The notes beneath the pieces were generated by a model, which was given only the letters and a program-made list of their open reading frames with translations, was not told the origin of the DNA and searched no databases. DNA of 64,000 nt. Source: Flectonema sp. DT1601. Lineage: Eukaryota; Euglenozoa; Diplonemea; Diplonemida; Diplonemidae. A program made the translations under genes and the position numbers. This document shows positions 51,321-61,183 of the stretch, in pieces. Numbering within the stretch: position 1 is the stretch's first letter; each line of letters opens with the position of its first letter. The DNA lies in assembly GCA_964019425.1 (NCBI GenBank), contig OZ025797.1, forward strand, positions 744,001 to 808,000. The letters run 5' to 3'.

Positions 51321-54300
51321 GACGACTCCCTCATATCACTACTAAGCTGGAACTGTCGATCAATGGGGAACAAAGGTGCCTACATACACAAGCTGCTCAA
51401 TGCCTATGCGCCGGACGTACTGTGCCTGCAAGAAACTTGGACAAAAGATGTAGTCTCACACACGGATTATTTTACCTATCGGAATGATAGGGCAACACGG
51501 GGTGGTGGGGTTATTACTATGGTGAAGAAATGCCACACTCAGCAGCGTTCTGATATCGTACTTCCGCCTCACTTAAATGATGTTGAAGTTGTAAAGGTCA
51601 ACATAGGTGGAAAGATTGACATCTTAAATATTTATGCTCCCCCGGGATGCAAGATCAGAAAGTCAGATCTTCCAGTCTCAACGAAAGCAATCGTCGCGGG
51701 TGACTTTAATGCCCATCATCCGGTGTGGTCATCAAAATCGACGCCAGCAGGTTCTACTCTACATGAATGGGCAGCACACAATGATCTACTGGTAGCCAAC
51801 AAGATGGGGTCAATCACAAGGCCTTTTCCTAATATCCCGGGGGGCGGTACCTCGCCGGACGTAGTATTTTTTCAAAACTCGATGATTCTGGAAGAATTCT
51901 CTGTAATTAGAGAAGATAATAAACATGGATCTGATCACCGACCTCTCTACACCGTACTGGATCCCATGTGTCAACTTACACGTGCCACGATAGGTTCTAA
52001 GAAACGCGTAGTGTGGGACTTCAAGTCTACGGACTGGAACTGCTTTGGAAATATGCTCGATAAGAGAATTAGAAAATCGAAACTCTCCAACGATGCAACT
52101 GCGAATGCTAAGCTCTTTAACAACATACTGCATGAAGTAGCGGCTAAATTCATTCGTCGACGTGTCCTTTTCAAAGGGAAACGGAGACGAAAGTGGAAGA
52201 CGTCAACTCCAGATTCTACCAAATCGAAGGGTGTCCACCTACGTGATCAACTTGACAAGGGTAACAACTTTGCCTTTGCGTTTAAGAAGATCAAAGAACT
52301 GCAGCAAGATGCTGGTAAAGATATCAGTGTCAACAACATCTCTGACTGCGATCTCCCATCAGCATTCTTGGACATGTTTGTCTCGAAATCGGAAATATTA
52401 TCGCTAGAGGCCCCCGCACTCTCAGAAGGTGATAATGAAATAGATATTTGCTGTGATTTCACAATGGCTGAAATTAAAGCTGCGATTAAGAACCTGAAGA
52501 CCCGCAAGGCTGCAGGACCTGATGGAGTTCACAATGAGATGATCAAAAACTTCACTCCGGCAACAGTGGAATACCTCTTGAGAATTATTAACACTTCCTG
52601 GAAGACTTCAAAAGTACCGTACCAGTGGAAACAAGGTTTAATCAAGCCTATGTTCAAGGCTGGAAAACCTCGAAATGAACTGAAGAGTTTCAGACCCATT
52701 ACGCTCACATCGGTTGTTGGGAAACTTGCGGAGAGGCTCGTGTATGACCGACTCATGCACTGGCTCACTAAACATTCGTCACTCAGCCCACTACAGGCTG
52801 GATTCAGAAGGGGGAGAAATACCTGCGAACAGATCACCGTTTTGGTAGATGCCGTCGTAAGGATGCACATGAAGAGAAAGAGATCGGTGTTCTTATCGTT
52901 TGATTTTACTGCTGCGTTTGACAGGATCAACCATAAGATACTTTTATTAAAATTGGTAAAGATGGGTGTTCCGAATGTTATTATCAGATGGATCACAGAC
53001 TTTCTTACAAACAGGAAGGTTAGAGTTGAAGCGAATGGTTATCTTAGCGAATTCCGTACTCTGGCTAAGGGGGTTCCACAGGGATCGATCCTGGGACCTC
53101 TTCTCTATCTTATCTACGTTGATGACCTCTGCAAGATTTTGGAACTGGAGAAAGAAACAACGACGTCTGCTCTGTATGCGGATGATACAGCATGTGTAGT
53201 ATCTGGACATAACATGGAAGAAGCTCTTTCAAATGCTCAAATAATACTTGATAAAGTGGATCAATGGTGTTCTGACAACGACATGGCCCTGTCGGTCTCA
53301 AAGACCTGTGCTCTTAAGATGAAAGTCCGTACGAAGGATACGATTCTCAACGACACCTGCAATCGCGAATTACTATTTTCCAGATCTGTTGTGGAAAACG
53401 TTATCAAAATGGACTATAGTGACATTGAAAAGAGTATCAACTTAAACTCTTCTAGACCCATGCTTCAAAGCGGCGAAACTATTCTCGAGGTTGATGGAAC
53501 TCCGATCAAAACGCAAGACGAACTTGACAACGTGATGTTGCGGAATATTGTTCTCGAAGACAACGTGATGGTGGTGAAAGCCAGATTTAAAACCGCATTT
53601 CTGTTGCCAATCGTGGACTCAGTGAAATACCTCGGAGTTCACATCGACGACAGACTCACTTTCCACAAACAGGTGGCTAAGATTCATGAAGAACTGAAAA
53701 AGGGAATATCTCTGCTTCAATGCCTTCAACCGTATGATCTTGACTACAAAACGCTAAATATGGTCAAGAACCTTTACGTAACTGCGAGAATCTCTTATGC
53801 GCTCGATAGCTTTGGTTGGTTGATAAGCAACAGCGTTGATAGTATTGATTTCGAACTGAGGAAGGTTGCCAGGCTGGTTACTGGATGCAGCAGGTGCACA
53901 CCGAGAGAACTTCTACTGTGGGAAGCGGACATGCTTCCTTTTAAACGTCAGATTGAAAAGCAAACCAAGATAGCGTACTACAGGTATAAAGCCATGACTT
54001 GGATACCTAGTACCAACAGACTCGCCTCAACCCAAAGCTACTGGGCTGGCCTCCTTCCTGGCATTGACAGCCAGCGTGAAAGCCAGTGCCTTGTACAGCC
54101 TGACTCGATGGAACCCTGGGTATCTCCGACAAACCTTAGGATTAGCAACGGCTGCGGATTTCCGAAGTCCGCGAACCCTGCGGTGGACAAAGAAAAATTC
54201 ATGTCGTACATTGGAACGTTACCTCCTGTCGACATGGTAATCAACTGCGATGGCTCCTACTCTGCTTCCGGCGCGGCCGGTGCGGCTCATATTGCCAAGT

Positions 54301-55124
54301 CACGTAGCGGCCTTCGATCTGCTTACGCGTCTAGGCTTTATCAAGCTGACTGCAGCTACAGGGCTGAACAACATGCTCTGAAGAACGCGGCTAGACATCT
54401 GAGAACAGTGTTTAGCAAAGATCCTTCAATGAGATCTGTAAGGCTATTCACGGACTCAAAATCCCTTCTGGATGAACTGCTGGGTGGAAGGTGCAGACAG
54501 AGGAATACTGAGTCCCTCAAGATACTAGAATACCTGCGCATGTGTGAAATGAAAGTGCATTTGCAATTCATCCCCTCGCACATTGGAATCGAGTTTCACG
54601 ATGAAGTTGACGCGCTTGCAAAGGAAGCAGCGCACAACAAGAACATCCGACCTGTGCTAGTCAAAGGCACGTACTTCTCGCGATCATCACATGTTAAGCG
54701 CTGCATCAAAAAGGATCTGCTTAACGTGAGTGGTTACACCTGCTACAAACACCTCATCAGAGGCCGTTCCGTTAAATACCCTCCTGGGATGGAAAGAGCC
54801 GACGAGATACGGATAGCGAACTTCCGGACAGGATGTCACCCGCTAATTCAGAACTGGCGCAAGACGATCGACTGCCCATTTTGTGGCGAACCGTCCTCAC
54901 AGGTTCACCTGCTGCAGGGATGTCAATCTCCCAAACTCGACTCGGCCAGGTTCAAAATCCTGGGCTTCTCAACACTGACCGACAAGTGGGATCGCGACCG
55001 GGAACTTATTATTGCCAACGAAATTCCTAACCTTGAAGCCCTCTTCACTTTAGCGTGGCTTCCATCACTCGCGTTGATCATAAGGTGGATGGAACAAACA
55101 TCTAACCTTAGACTTTGGAAGTAA
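51213..55124 (+). CDS. LINE ORF2: AP-endonuclease, reverse transcriptase, RNase H
   Basis: 1303 codons after the TGA. The first ATG (51363) lies inside the endonuclease, after SLLSWNCRS, so initiation there would destroy it; entry by readthrough plus 2A fits better. Domains after the 2A: AP-endonuclease (LSWNCRS, LQETW, GDFNAHHPVW, GSDHRPLY); RT (AAGPDGVHNEM, RPITLTSV, DFTAAFDRINH, GVPQGSILGPLLY, YADD at 53175-53186, VKYLGVHID); RNase H (INCDGSYS, EQHALKNA, LFTDSK, DALAKEAA keep the acidic residues); and a C-terminal CPFC...H...C knuckle. About 75 extra residues with a PDZ-like half (ETILEVDGTPIKTQDELDNV) sit between YADD and VKYLGV. The stop is TAA. Confidence 0.93.
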   Translation, partial: LDEDDDDLNPTNSLTEKNTARELLLQAGDVERNPGPDDSLISLLSWNCRSMGNKGAYIHKLLNAYAPDVLCLQETWTKDVVSHTDYFTYRNDRATRGGGVITMVKKCHTQQRSDIVLPPHLNDVEVVKVNIGGKIDILNIYAPPGCKIRKSDLPVSTKAIVAGDFNAHHPVWSSKSTPAGSTLHEWAAHNDLLVANKMGSITRPFPNIPGGGTSPDVVFFQNSMILEEFSVIREDNKHGSDHRPLYTVLDPMCQLTRATIGSKKRVVWDFKSTDWNCFGNMLDKRIRKSKLSNDATANAKLFNNILHEVAAKFIRRRVLFKGKRRRKWKTSTPDSTKSKGVHLRDQLDKGNNFAFAFKKIKELQQDAGKDISVNNISDCDLPSAFLDMFVSKSEILSLEAPALSEGDNEIDICCDFTMAEIKAAIKNLKTRKAAGPDGVHNEMIKNFTPATVEYLLRIINTSWKTSKVPYQWKQGLIKPMFKAGKPRNELKSFRPITLTSVVGKLAERLVYDRLMHWLTKHSSLSPLQAGFRRGRNTCEQITVLVDAVVRMHMKRKRSVFLSFDFTAAFDRINHKILLLKLVKMGVPNVIIRWITDFLTNRKVRVEANGYLSEFRTLAKGVPQGSILGPLLYLIYVDDLCKILELEKETTTSALYADDTACVVSGHNMEEALSNAQIILDKVDQWCSDNDMALSVSKTCALKMKVRTKDTILNDTCNRELLFSRSVVENVIKMDYSDIEKSINLNSSRPMLQSGETILEVDGTPIKTQDELDNVMLRNIVLEDNVMVVKARFKTAFLLPIVDSVKYLGVHIDDRLTFHKQVAKIHEELKKGISLLQCLQPYDLDYKTLNMVKNLYVTARISYALDSFGWLISNSVDSIDFELRKVARLVTGCSRCTPRELLLWEADMLPFKRQIEKQTKIAYYRYKAMTWIPSTNRLASTQSYWAGLLPGIDSQRESQCLVQPDSMEPWVSPTNLRISNGCGFPKSANPAVDKEKFMSYIGTLPPVDMVINCDGSYSASGAAGAAHIAKSRSGLRSAYASRLYQADCSYRAEQHALKNAARHLRTVFSKDPSMRSVRLFTDSKSLLDELLGGRCRQRNTESLKILEYLRMCEMKVHLQFIPSHIGIEFHDEVDALAKEAAHNKNIRPVLVKGTYFSRSSHVKRCIKKDLLNVSGYTCYKHLIRGRSVKYPPGMERADEIRIANFRTGCHPLIQNWRKTIDCPFCGEPSSQVHLLQGCQSPKLDSARFKILGFSTLTDKWDRDRELIIANEIPNLEALFTLAWLPSLALIIRWMEQTSNLRLWK

Positions 55125-55617
55125 AGTAGGTGACATGTAGTCGCCAATATCAATTTGTTATTATTTTAGTATTTTCATCATTATCAATCATCTCCTGGTT
55201 GGGTAACTGCACATCACCTTCGGTGTTGTCGCAGTGTCTCTTCCAACACTCCTGTCTCCTTCTTCTCCTATTCTCCTTACAAATTTCTCTTGAGGGCAGG
55301 CCTTCGGGCTGTTCAAGTGGTCTTTGACCACCGCTCTAGTTATATGCTCGACTCTTTGTTTTCCTTATCGATGGTAGGAATGGTAACCGAATTAGCTTCA
55401 TGTGTCCAATTTCAAGGACGCGTGACCATTTATTTTTCCGTTGCCGCTCTTCTTACGTCCTCAGGCGGAGCCTACCTATGTTTCCCGTGTTTTCCAATTT
55501 GTCAGACTTAAGTCAAAAAGAAAGTATTAAAGAAAGACAAAACAAAGAAGTGAAAAGAACAAAAACAAAGAGTCTGGAAGCACAAACGAGTGTAACCAAA
55601 AAAAAAAAAAAAAAAAA
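55125..55617 (+). other. LINE 3' untranslated region and A-tail
   Basis: Ends GAGTGTAACC plus an A-run of about 19. The last 170 bp is conserved in the truncated copy at 35455-35624, probably the part recognised by the reverse transcriptase. Confidence 0.85.
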
Positions 55618-55631
55618 TAGTTCTGAAACTA

Positions 55632-55846
55632 GGGGTAAGTACAGCGCAGTGGTATAACTCTCGCCCCGGAGCTGGGTGATCGCTGGTTCGATCCCCTGCC
55701 ACTGCAATAACCCATCGCGTCCGTACACGCAATTAGTTCAAATCCCGCACCCGAAGGGCGTCCAGGGTAGGCACCTGGTTGACTCTCCTACGTTAAGACT
55801 GGAGGGAAGGGAAAATGGAAGGATTTCCATAAAGAAGCCAAGAACA

Positions 55847-55886
<40 letters not shown>
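55632..55886 (+). repeat. tRNA-derived SINE with A-tail
   Basis: The A-box-like AGCGCAGTGGTATAAC (55643), an anticodon arm CGCCC...GGGTG with a CGGAGCT loop, and the B-box GGTTCGATCCC form a tRNA-like head. A body follows that contains a second GTTCAAATCCC and AGGGTAGGCACCTGG, then an A-run (55848-55886). The loop lacks U33 and the acceptor is unpaired, so it is not a working tRNA gene. The LINE has inserted at its 5' edge. Confidence 0.75.
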
Positions 55887-55888
<2 letters not shown>

Positions 55889-56109
55889 ATTTGTGTAGGA
55901 AAGACCCCTTTACCCTATTTATAATAAATAAAAGGCTAAAAAACAAAAAACCTGCTGCAAGCCAAAATCTTGGGTCAAGTTCCAAGTCCTGGTGGGCAAC
56001 TTTTTTTTGTAGGGAGTTGGCGATTTCACAAACTATTTTTGTTGAATTAGATGGCATCTACATGTTTCAAGATCACATGGTTCCATCATTGGCACGGCCA
56101 CATAGCTTT

Positions 56110-56285
56110 TGGATGTTAACAGTCTTCCCGCATGAATTTTTTTGGTGTTAATTTTCTTCCCGCAGGCAATTTTTGAGTGCTAATTTTCTCCCGCAAGCAA
56201 ATTTTGGATGTTAACTTTCTTCCCACATGAATTTCTTTTGGTCCCGCAAGCAAATTTTGGGTGTTAATTTTCTCCTGCAAGCTGG
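56110..56285. repeat. Imperfect short tandem repeats
   Basis: Degenerate units of about 35-40 bp built on TTTTCTCCCGCAAGCAAATT and TTTTGGATGTTAACTTTCTT variants, four to five copies. Non-coding. Confidence 0.6.
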
Positions 56286-56439
56286 TGTCCATGCTTTATT
56301 TGATAATGGTGAGTCAAGAAAGCTTAAGTCTTTACTTAATTTAAGCTGCAATTATATAAGTTGATAAAGCTGTGACAAGCTACTTAAACTTGTATCCTCG
56401 GTTGAGTAGTCTGTATGTTACGAACTCGAGCTCTTGTAG

Positions 56440-56990
56440 AAGATCTGCCTGACTAGTTCATGGAGTATAATTCTGCTGGTGGTGGGTTGCAGTTCCATGT
56501 AAGGAAATCGTCTATATACCGGCAAGAGTAGTCGTGTTTGCGTGCTAAATCTCCTTTCGCTACAAGGTCATCCAGTAGAGATTAGCTATATCGCTACTTG
56601 CGTTGCCGCCCATGGGAATGCCAACTACTTGTCTCCATAGTTTTCCTCTCATTGAAATTAGAGAATTATCCACACAAAAGCCTAGAAGCTCTACATTCTA
56701 ACTGTGATAAAGCACGGTAGGTCGCAGGGTCATTAGATTCAAGTCGCATAATATTCTTGAATTCGAATACTTCTTTAATTGCTTCATTCACTTTATCTTT
56801 GATCTCCTGGTGGGGGAGTCGTGTATACATCGTAGTGAAGTCGTGTGTTTTGGGAGATAGGCTTTTTAGTCGAGTTGTGTTTAATTTAATATCAGCAGCT
56901 ATGTCTTTATCAGATTCGACTATCCAATAACGTTTGTATTTTGAATTCATATCTTTTCCTTTTAGTAAAGCCATCACATTTTTAAGAATA
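56440..56990 (-). mobile_element. Penelope-like element reverse transcriptase fragment
   Basis: Minus-strand translation gives the RT motifs in order: motif A HDFTTMYTRLPHQEIKDK (about 56800-56855), motif B WRQVVGIPMGGNASSDIANL (about 56580-56645) and motif C CRYIDDFLTW (about 56500-56530). GIPMG and the LYTxLPH-type motif A are typical of Penelope-like elements. No GIY-YIG endonuclease or repeat ends were found. It is a short, broken fragment. Confidence 0.6.
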
Positions 56991-56999
56991 CTTGATAGA

Positions 57000-58592
57000 T
57001 GCAGATGGGCGTGTGTTGTGGCTGTTGCGGGTGCCGTTTTGTGCTCCTTGTCTAATTGGCGTTGCTTCTCCGTTCCTGTGAGTGAAGAGGCTGTCCAGTA
57101 GGTAGGTAGGTTGAGTATGAAACAAGAGTAAAAAAAAGAAACAAACCATCAAGGTGATCTAGGTCCAGAAAAGCAAGAAAAAAATGAGAATCTCCAATCT
57201 GCACAAAACCACTTCATTCAAGGGTGGTATCATTTGTTTCTGCATCGCCTCATATAAAGTTACGAACACATTTTGTGAATTCTGTATGGAAAAAAATTAA
57301 TCCGAATCGCGGGAAACGATGAACAGTGTTTGTTATATTTCAAAAAGATTCATGATTGGAAATCGGACGAAACCGAAAAAGTTTATTTACATTTCATTTT
57401 ATCTCCGACGTGAAGGAGACACTGTGTGCTTCATATTTGGGTACTTAAAACTCGTACTGCGTCGAGTAGGCCAATGCTTAAGAATTGCTTTTCCAAAATA
57501 AGGAAAATACCGCACCTTGAAGCATCTCAAGGAACAAAAAATAGCAATCACGCACGATACAGCATCTGTCGAGATCTTTAATTAAGATCAGACTTAATAG
57601 CAGCTTTCCCCCCTTGACTTTCAAAGACTCCTCCTTACAATCAAAAGGAAAAGCGACCGCCACCAAGTACCAAGTAATGAATGGAGTCTCCCTAGTCAAA
57701 TAAGACGTATGAACGCTTTAATTAAAAGGCATTTAACCCCACTGAAGAAGCAAAAAAAAAAATTTGCGTGAGGCAAACAGGAACTAACAAAATAGAAACT
57801 AAAAAAAAGGAAAAACTTAATAAAAAGAAACCTGCCCAAATCGAACTTTTCTCTGCATCTCAGTGTTCTCCAGCATGCTATTATATTTGAGAGCAGGCAA
57901 CAAGTACCGAGATTTATACTTTTTCTCGAATTCTATTTCAAGAACAAAATACCTAATCAATCTACAACTTTTTCTAGAATAATAACCCTTGAGCCATGAC
58001 AAGGATTTTATTGTTCTTTCGAGTGCAAGATCACTCCTCAGATGCAGAACAGAATCTTGGTGAGAAGTGACTCAGCGAAAAGAATATCTTAATCGTACAA
58101 AGCTTACTTAGAGAAAAGAAAACTACAAATGGGGAGTACTTTGATGGAAGGGGGGAATCAACTAAATACGAAACAGTAATAAAATCATCTCTGGCATCGA
58201 ACAGCATTCATAAGATAGTTTCATTACAACTGCATTGAGAAACTTGTTTACTAACCTCAACGTCAAATGGTTGCAAATTATGTGATGGGCAAGTGCCACC
58301 AATTTAGAGTATTACCAAGAACGCTGTGATACCTCACAATTAATTTGTTGTTTGTTTTCATGTCATAATGGAGCATGCGTGCACACTCAAAAAAGACGCA
58401 TATGCCGTTTACGACAAGACTTGCGTTTTCTGTGGTCTGTTTTCTTTTTTTTGATGTTCAAGTAAGGACGAAATAAGGGAAAGAATTGACTTCACACAAC
58501 GGTATCCGCTTCTATTGTATTCTTCTTTTAGTTTAACAAAACTCGACATCACTTTCTGAAAATACTACTTCCGTCAAAGCGAAAGCATCAAA
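57000..58592. other. Gene-poor spacer
   Basis: AT-rich, with no convincing frame, RNA gene or repeat seen. Confidence 0.4.
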
Positions 58593-60719
58593 TCAAGTCA
58601 TTATACGCTGAGCAGGATTGCTACCAGTAGTGTAAGGTGTCATAGGGGTGCGAGGTGTTGTCGGAACAGGCCTTCGAGATCCAGCGGCGAAGGGAGTACG
58701 AGGTGTCCCAACGGTTGTAGATGAGCGAAATTGCCGAGACCGGGGAAGTTCATCTCCTGGTGTGGGTGGTAAAGACTCGGGAAAGGGAAACTGTGAGTTT
58801 GTTTCAAATGGACTTCCCAATGACGAGTTGTGATCTGCAACACGAGGTAACGATCTTCTATTTGAACTTTGAGTTCTCACATCGGAAGTACTTTGTTCAT
58901 GTTTCCAAGTGTCGACTGCTTCATCAGTAAAACCATTTTCCATTACAAGACGAAGTTCGCGTTTCATGGTGTCGATTTCTCGCACTTTTTCAGTATCTTG
59001 TACTGGGCTACCATCATCACCGATATGACCACCGTGTCGAAGTTGCTTGAGAGCCCGAGAGGCTTCGAGTCGGTTTGAATTTCTCTTTCGACTTTCGGTC
59101 ATATCAAAAACAGGCGGTGCTGCTAAAATCTTATTTATCGAGCGCTCCTCCTTTGATTGGATTGGATTCAGTGGATGGTAAGACCCACCAGAAGCATCCT
59201 CACTGATATCACCGCCAAGCTCTCGTTGCTTCTCCATCACATCTTTCTTTTGCTTTACCCTTGTGAAGAACCAAATGACAGCAAGCACACAACAGGTGAC
59301 GACTACAGCAGCAACAATTAAAATTATATGGATAACAGGAAATCCATCGTCTGGCGATGCGGCAGGCTGAGAAACTGAGGACGGCGAAGAGGTTGAGCCT
59401 GCAGGGAGTTGGGTAGAGCCAGCAGGGAGTTGGGTAGAGCCAGCAGGGAGTTGGGTAGAGCCAGCAGGGAGTTGGGTCGGCGATCCAGGCGGTTGTGAGG
59501 TGGGGGACGCTACAGTAGATGGAGGGATGGGTGTAGTACCTGCTGCACCGGGAACCGAAGTTGGGGCTGTCGTTGATGAGCTTGGGGAAGTTGACCCCCC
59601 CGGAGAGTATGTGTCACCTGGAGGAAGAGGTACTCTCGTTGGAACGGTAGTTGGGGCAATAGTTGCAGGGACAGGTGTTGGTATTGCTGTTGGAGGAGCA
59701 TCAGTCTCTGGAATCACTAACGTACATGACTTGTACCTCAATATTGGACCAATGGCTTCAGTCCCTGAATACTTTGACTCTGCAGCACCACCACTAACAG
59801 ACTGGTACATAAGTTCAGTGCCACTAGCGAAAATAATTGTATCATCTGTTGCCGTCAGAGACCCGATAGCAAATGCTGGCTGTCTGATTGTTTTTCCATT
59901 GCCAGGGGTGTAGAATGCCGGGAGGTTTGTTGCAAGTACTTCCACTGTAGTACTGTCTTGAAGGAGTCGCATTAAGACAGTTGAGGTATCAGTTATAGAT
60001 GCATAGTAGATCAAGACATCGGTGTTTTCTGTTGAAAGGATGTAACTCGGATCTCCTTCATTAGTATCGAAACTTGTGATAGAAGGATCATTTTTCACCG
60101 GAATTGTATTCGATCCCACCGGAGTAGATGCAACACCTGAAGAGTCGAACTCACTCCACGACATCCATACAGATGATCCTTCAACTGCAATACCACCACC
60201 TTCTGGCTTCGCAGCCCTCATTGATGCGATTTCTGCGCCAGAGTTTAAACTGCAGGCTGTTCCATCCCACACACATGACCTTCTTATATTACAAAGTCCT
60301 GCTAGTGTCATCACAGCACAGTTTTGATAATCAAAAGGGTATACCCTCCAACCAATATTTTCAAAGGACATGTAATATGCTCCGAAACCGTCTCTTATCG
60401 TTATCGATCGAAGATCACCCCTTCCAGTCGCTCTACCTATTTGTTCTGAAGTAAAAAGATTGTGCGAATATACGTCCCCATTCTCACACGACCACACTAA
60501 GATCTGTTCGCATGGATCAAAGTCGAGTCCTCGAATGCCACAGTCCAACTCCGGAATTGCAGAGGTTTTTAGCAAAGCCTGGGTCTTCATATCAAGTATC
60601 ATGACCGCATTACCTTCCTTCACTAACACGTGGTCATCTCCGAACATTCTGACTTGACTCTTTGCAAATGTTGCTAGCAGAGATATAACTCCTAGAACTC
60701 GGGTAATTAAAGTCATCAT
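58593..60719 (-). CDS. Type I membrane protein with propeller-like ectodomain
   Basis: 708 residues, single exon, from the ATG at 60719 (MMTLITRVLGVISLLATF), chosen because it opens a clear signal peptide; the longer frame to 60773 begins at TTG. The ectodomain (about 20-360) has repeated blade-like segments such as VRMFGDDHVLVKEGNAVMIL and a conserved-looking CNIRRSCVWDG, suggesting a beta-propeller (sema/PSI-like). A Pro/Ser/Thr-rich stalk follows with four AGSTQLP repeats (59400-59475), a membrane helix at about 461-484 and a 220-residue cytoplasmic tail that is charged then Pro/Thr/Arg-rich. Probably a surface receptor or adhesion protein; the family is not identified. The stop is TGA. 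Confidence 0.8.
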   Translation of the reverse strand: MMTLITRVLGVISLLATFAKSQVRMFGDDHVLVKEGNAVMILDMKTQALLKTSAIPELDCGIRGLDFDPCEQILVWSCENGDVYSHNLFTSEQIGRATGRGDLRSITIRDGFGAYYMSFENIGWRVYPFDYQNCAVMTLAGLCNIRRSCVWDGTACSLNSGAEIASMRAAKPEGGGIAVEGSSVWMSWSEFDSSGVASTPVGSNTIPVKNDPSITSFDTNEGDPSYILSTENTDVLIYYASITDTSTVLMRLLQDSTTVEVLATNLPAFYTPGNGKTIRQPAFAIGSLTATDDTIIFASGTELMYQSVSGGAAESKYSGTEAIGPILRYKSCTLVIPETDAPPTAIPTPVPATIAPTTVPTRVPLPPGDTYSPGGSTSPSSSTTAPTSVPGAAGTTPIPPSTVASPTSQPPGSPTQLPAGSTQLPAGSTQLPAGSTQLPAGSTSSPSSVSQPAASPDDGFPVIHIILIVAAVVVTCCVLAVIWFFTRVKQKKDVMEKQRELGGDISEDASGGSYHPLNPIQSKEERSINKILAAPPVFDMTESRKRNSNRLEASRALKQLRHGGHIGDDGSPVQDTEKVREIDTMKRELRLVMENGFTDEAVDTWKHEQSTSDVRTQSSNRRSLPRVADHNSSLGSPFETNSQFPFPESLPPTPGDELPRSRQFRSSTTVGTPRTPFAAGSRRPVPTTPRTPMTPYTTGSNPAQRIMT

Positions 60720-61183
60720 TTTATTTTTGCCCTGACTGAACAAGTGTGAAATAAAAGTTAGCTTACTGAACAACAGTTGCAGCCACAGATCCAGGACTCA
60801 TGTACCTGTTAATGATGTTGAATAGAATGAATATTTAAAACGGGGAATATATTAAACGCCAACTGGGGTCAATTTATATTATGTATTTGAAGAAGACACA
60901 TTCGACACTACCAAATATTCTATATAACTTACTTATCGTCACCCCCTATCACACATGCATTGTCGGAAGCAGTCAGGATTTCAAGACAACTTTTTTGATT
61001 AAAAGCAGTGCGAAAGGGGTGGATTTTCTATTGCTTTGCCCACGACGTTTGATGCCTCGGGCACCGCTCGTAGTTGACAGAAATCTCGTGAAGGCCGGAG
61101 TGCTCAAATGCACTCGACCACACACAGTCTCTCAAATTGTAACAGTATCTACAGCACCTCGGCGTAGAAACTTCCCAAGTGTT
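60720..61183. other. Intergenic between two minus-strand genes
   Basis: No gene recognised. It should hold the promoter of the membrane-protein gene and the 3' end of the DUF268 gene. An ORF on the plus strand (60881-61264) has no recognisable content. Confidence 0.4.

Larger units (their letters stand above)
50342..55631 (+). mobile_element. Nearly complete LINE (APE-EN, RT, RNase H) with 2A peptide
   Basis: A 14 bp target duplication TAGTTCTGAAACTA lies at 50342-50355 and 55618-55631, with the A-tail ending at 55617. Body 50356-55617. ORF1 and ORF2 lie in the same frame, separated by one TGA. The order AP-endonuclease, RT, RNase H, zinc knuckle points to the I/Jockey/Ingi-like side of non-LTR elements. 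Both long frames are open, the duplication is exact and a 3' tail of the same family occurs at 35.5 kb, so it is young and possibly active. Confidence 0.92.

Noticed and set aside
55632-55704. Functional tRNA gene
   Set aside because: A and B boxes are present but the acceptor stem does not pair, U33 is absent and an A-tail follows; it is better explained as a SINE.
60720-60773. N-terminal extension of the type I membrane protein
   Set aside because: It begins at TTG and precedes a good signal peptide that starts at the ATG at 60719.
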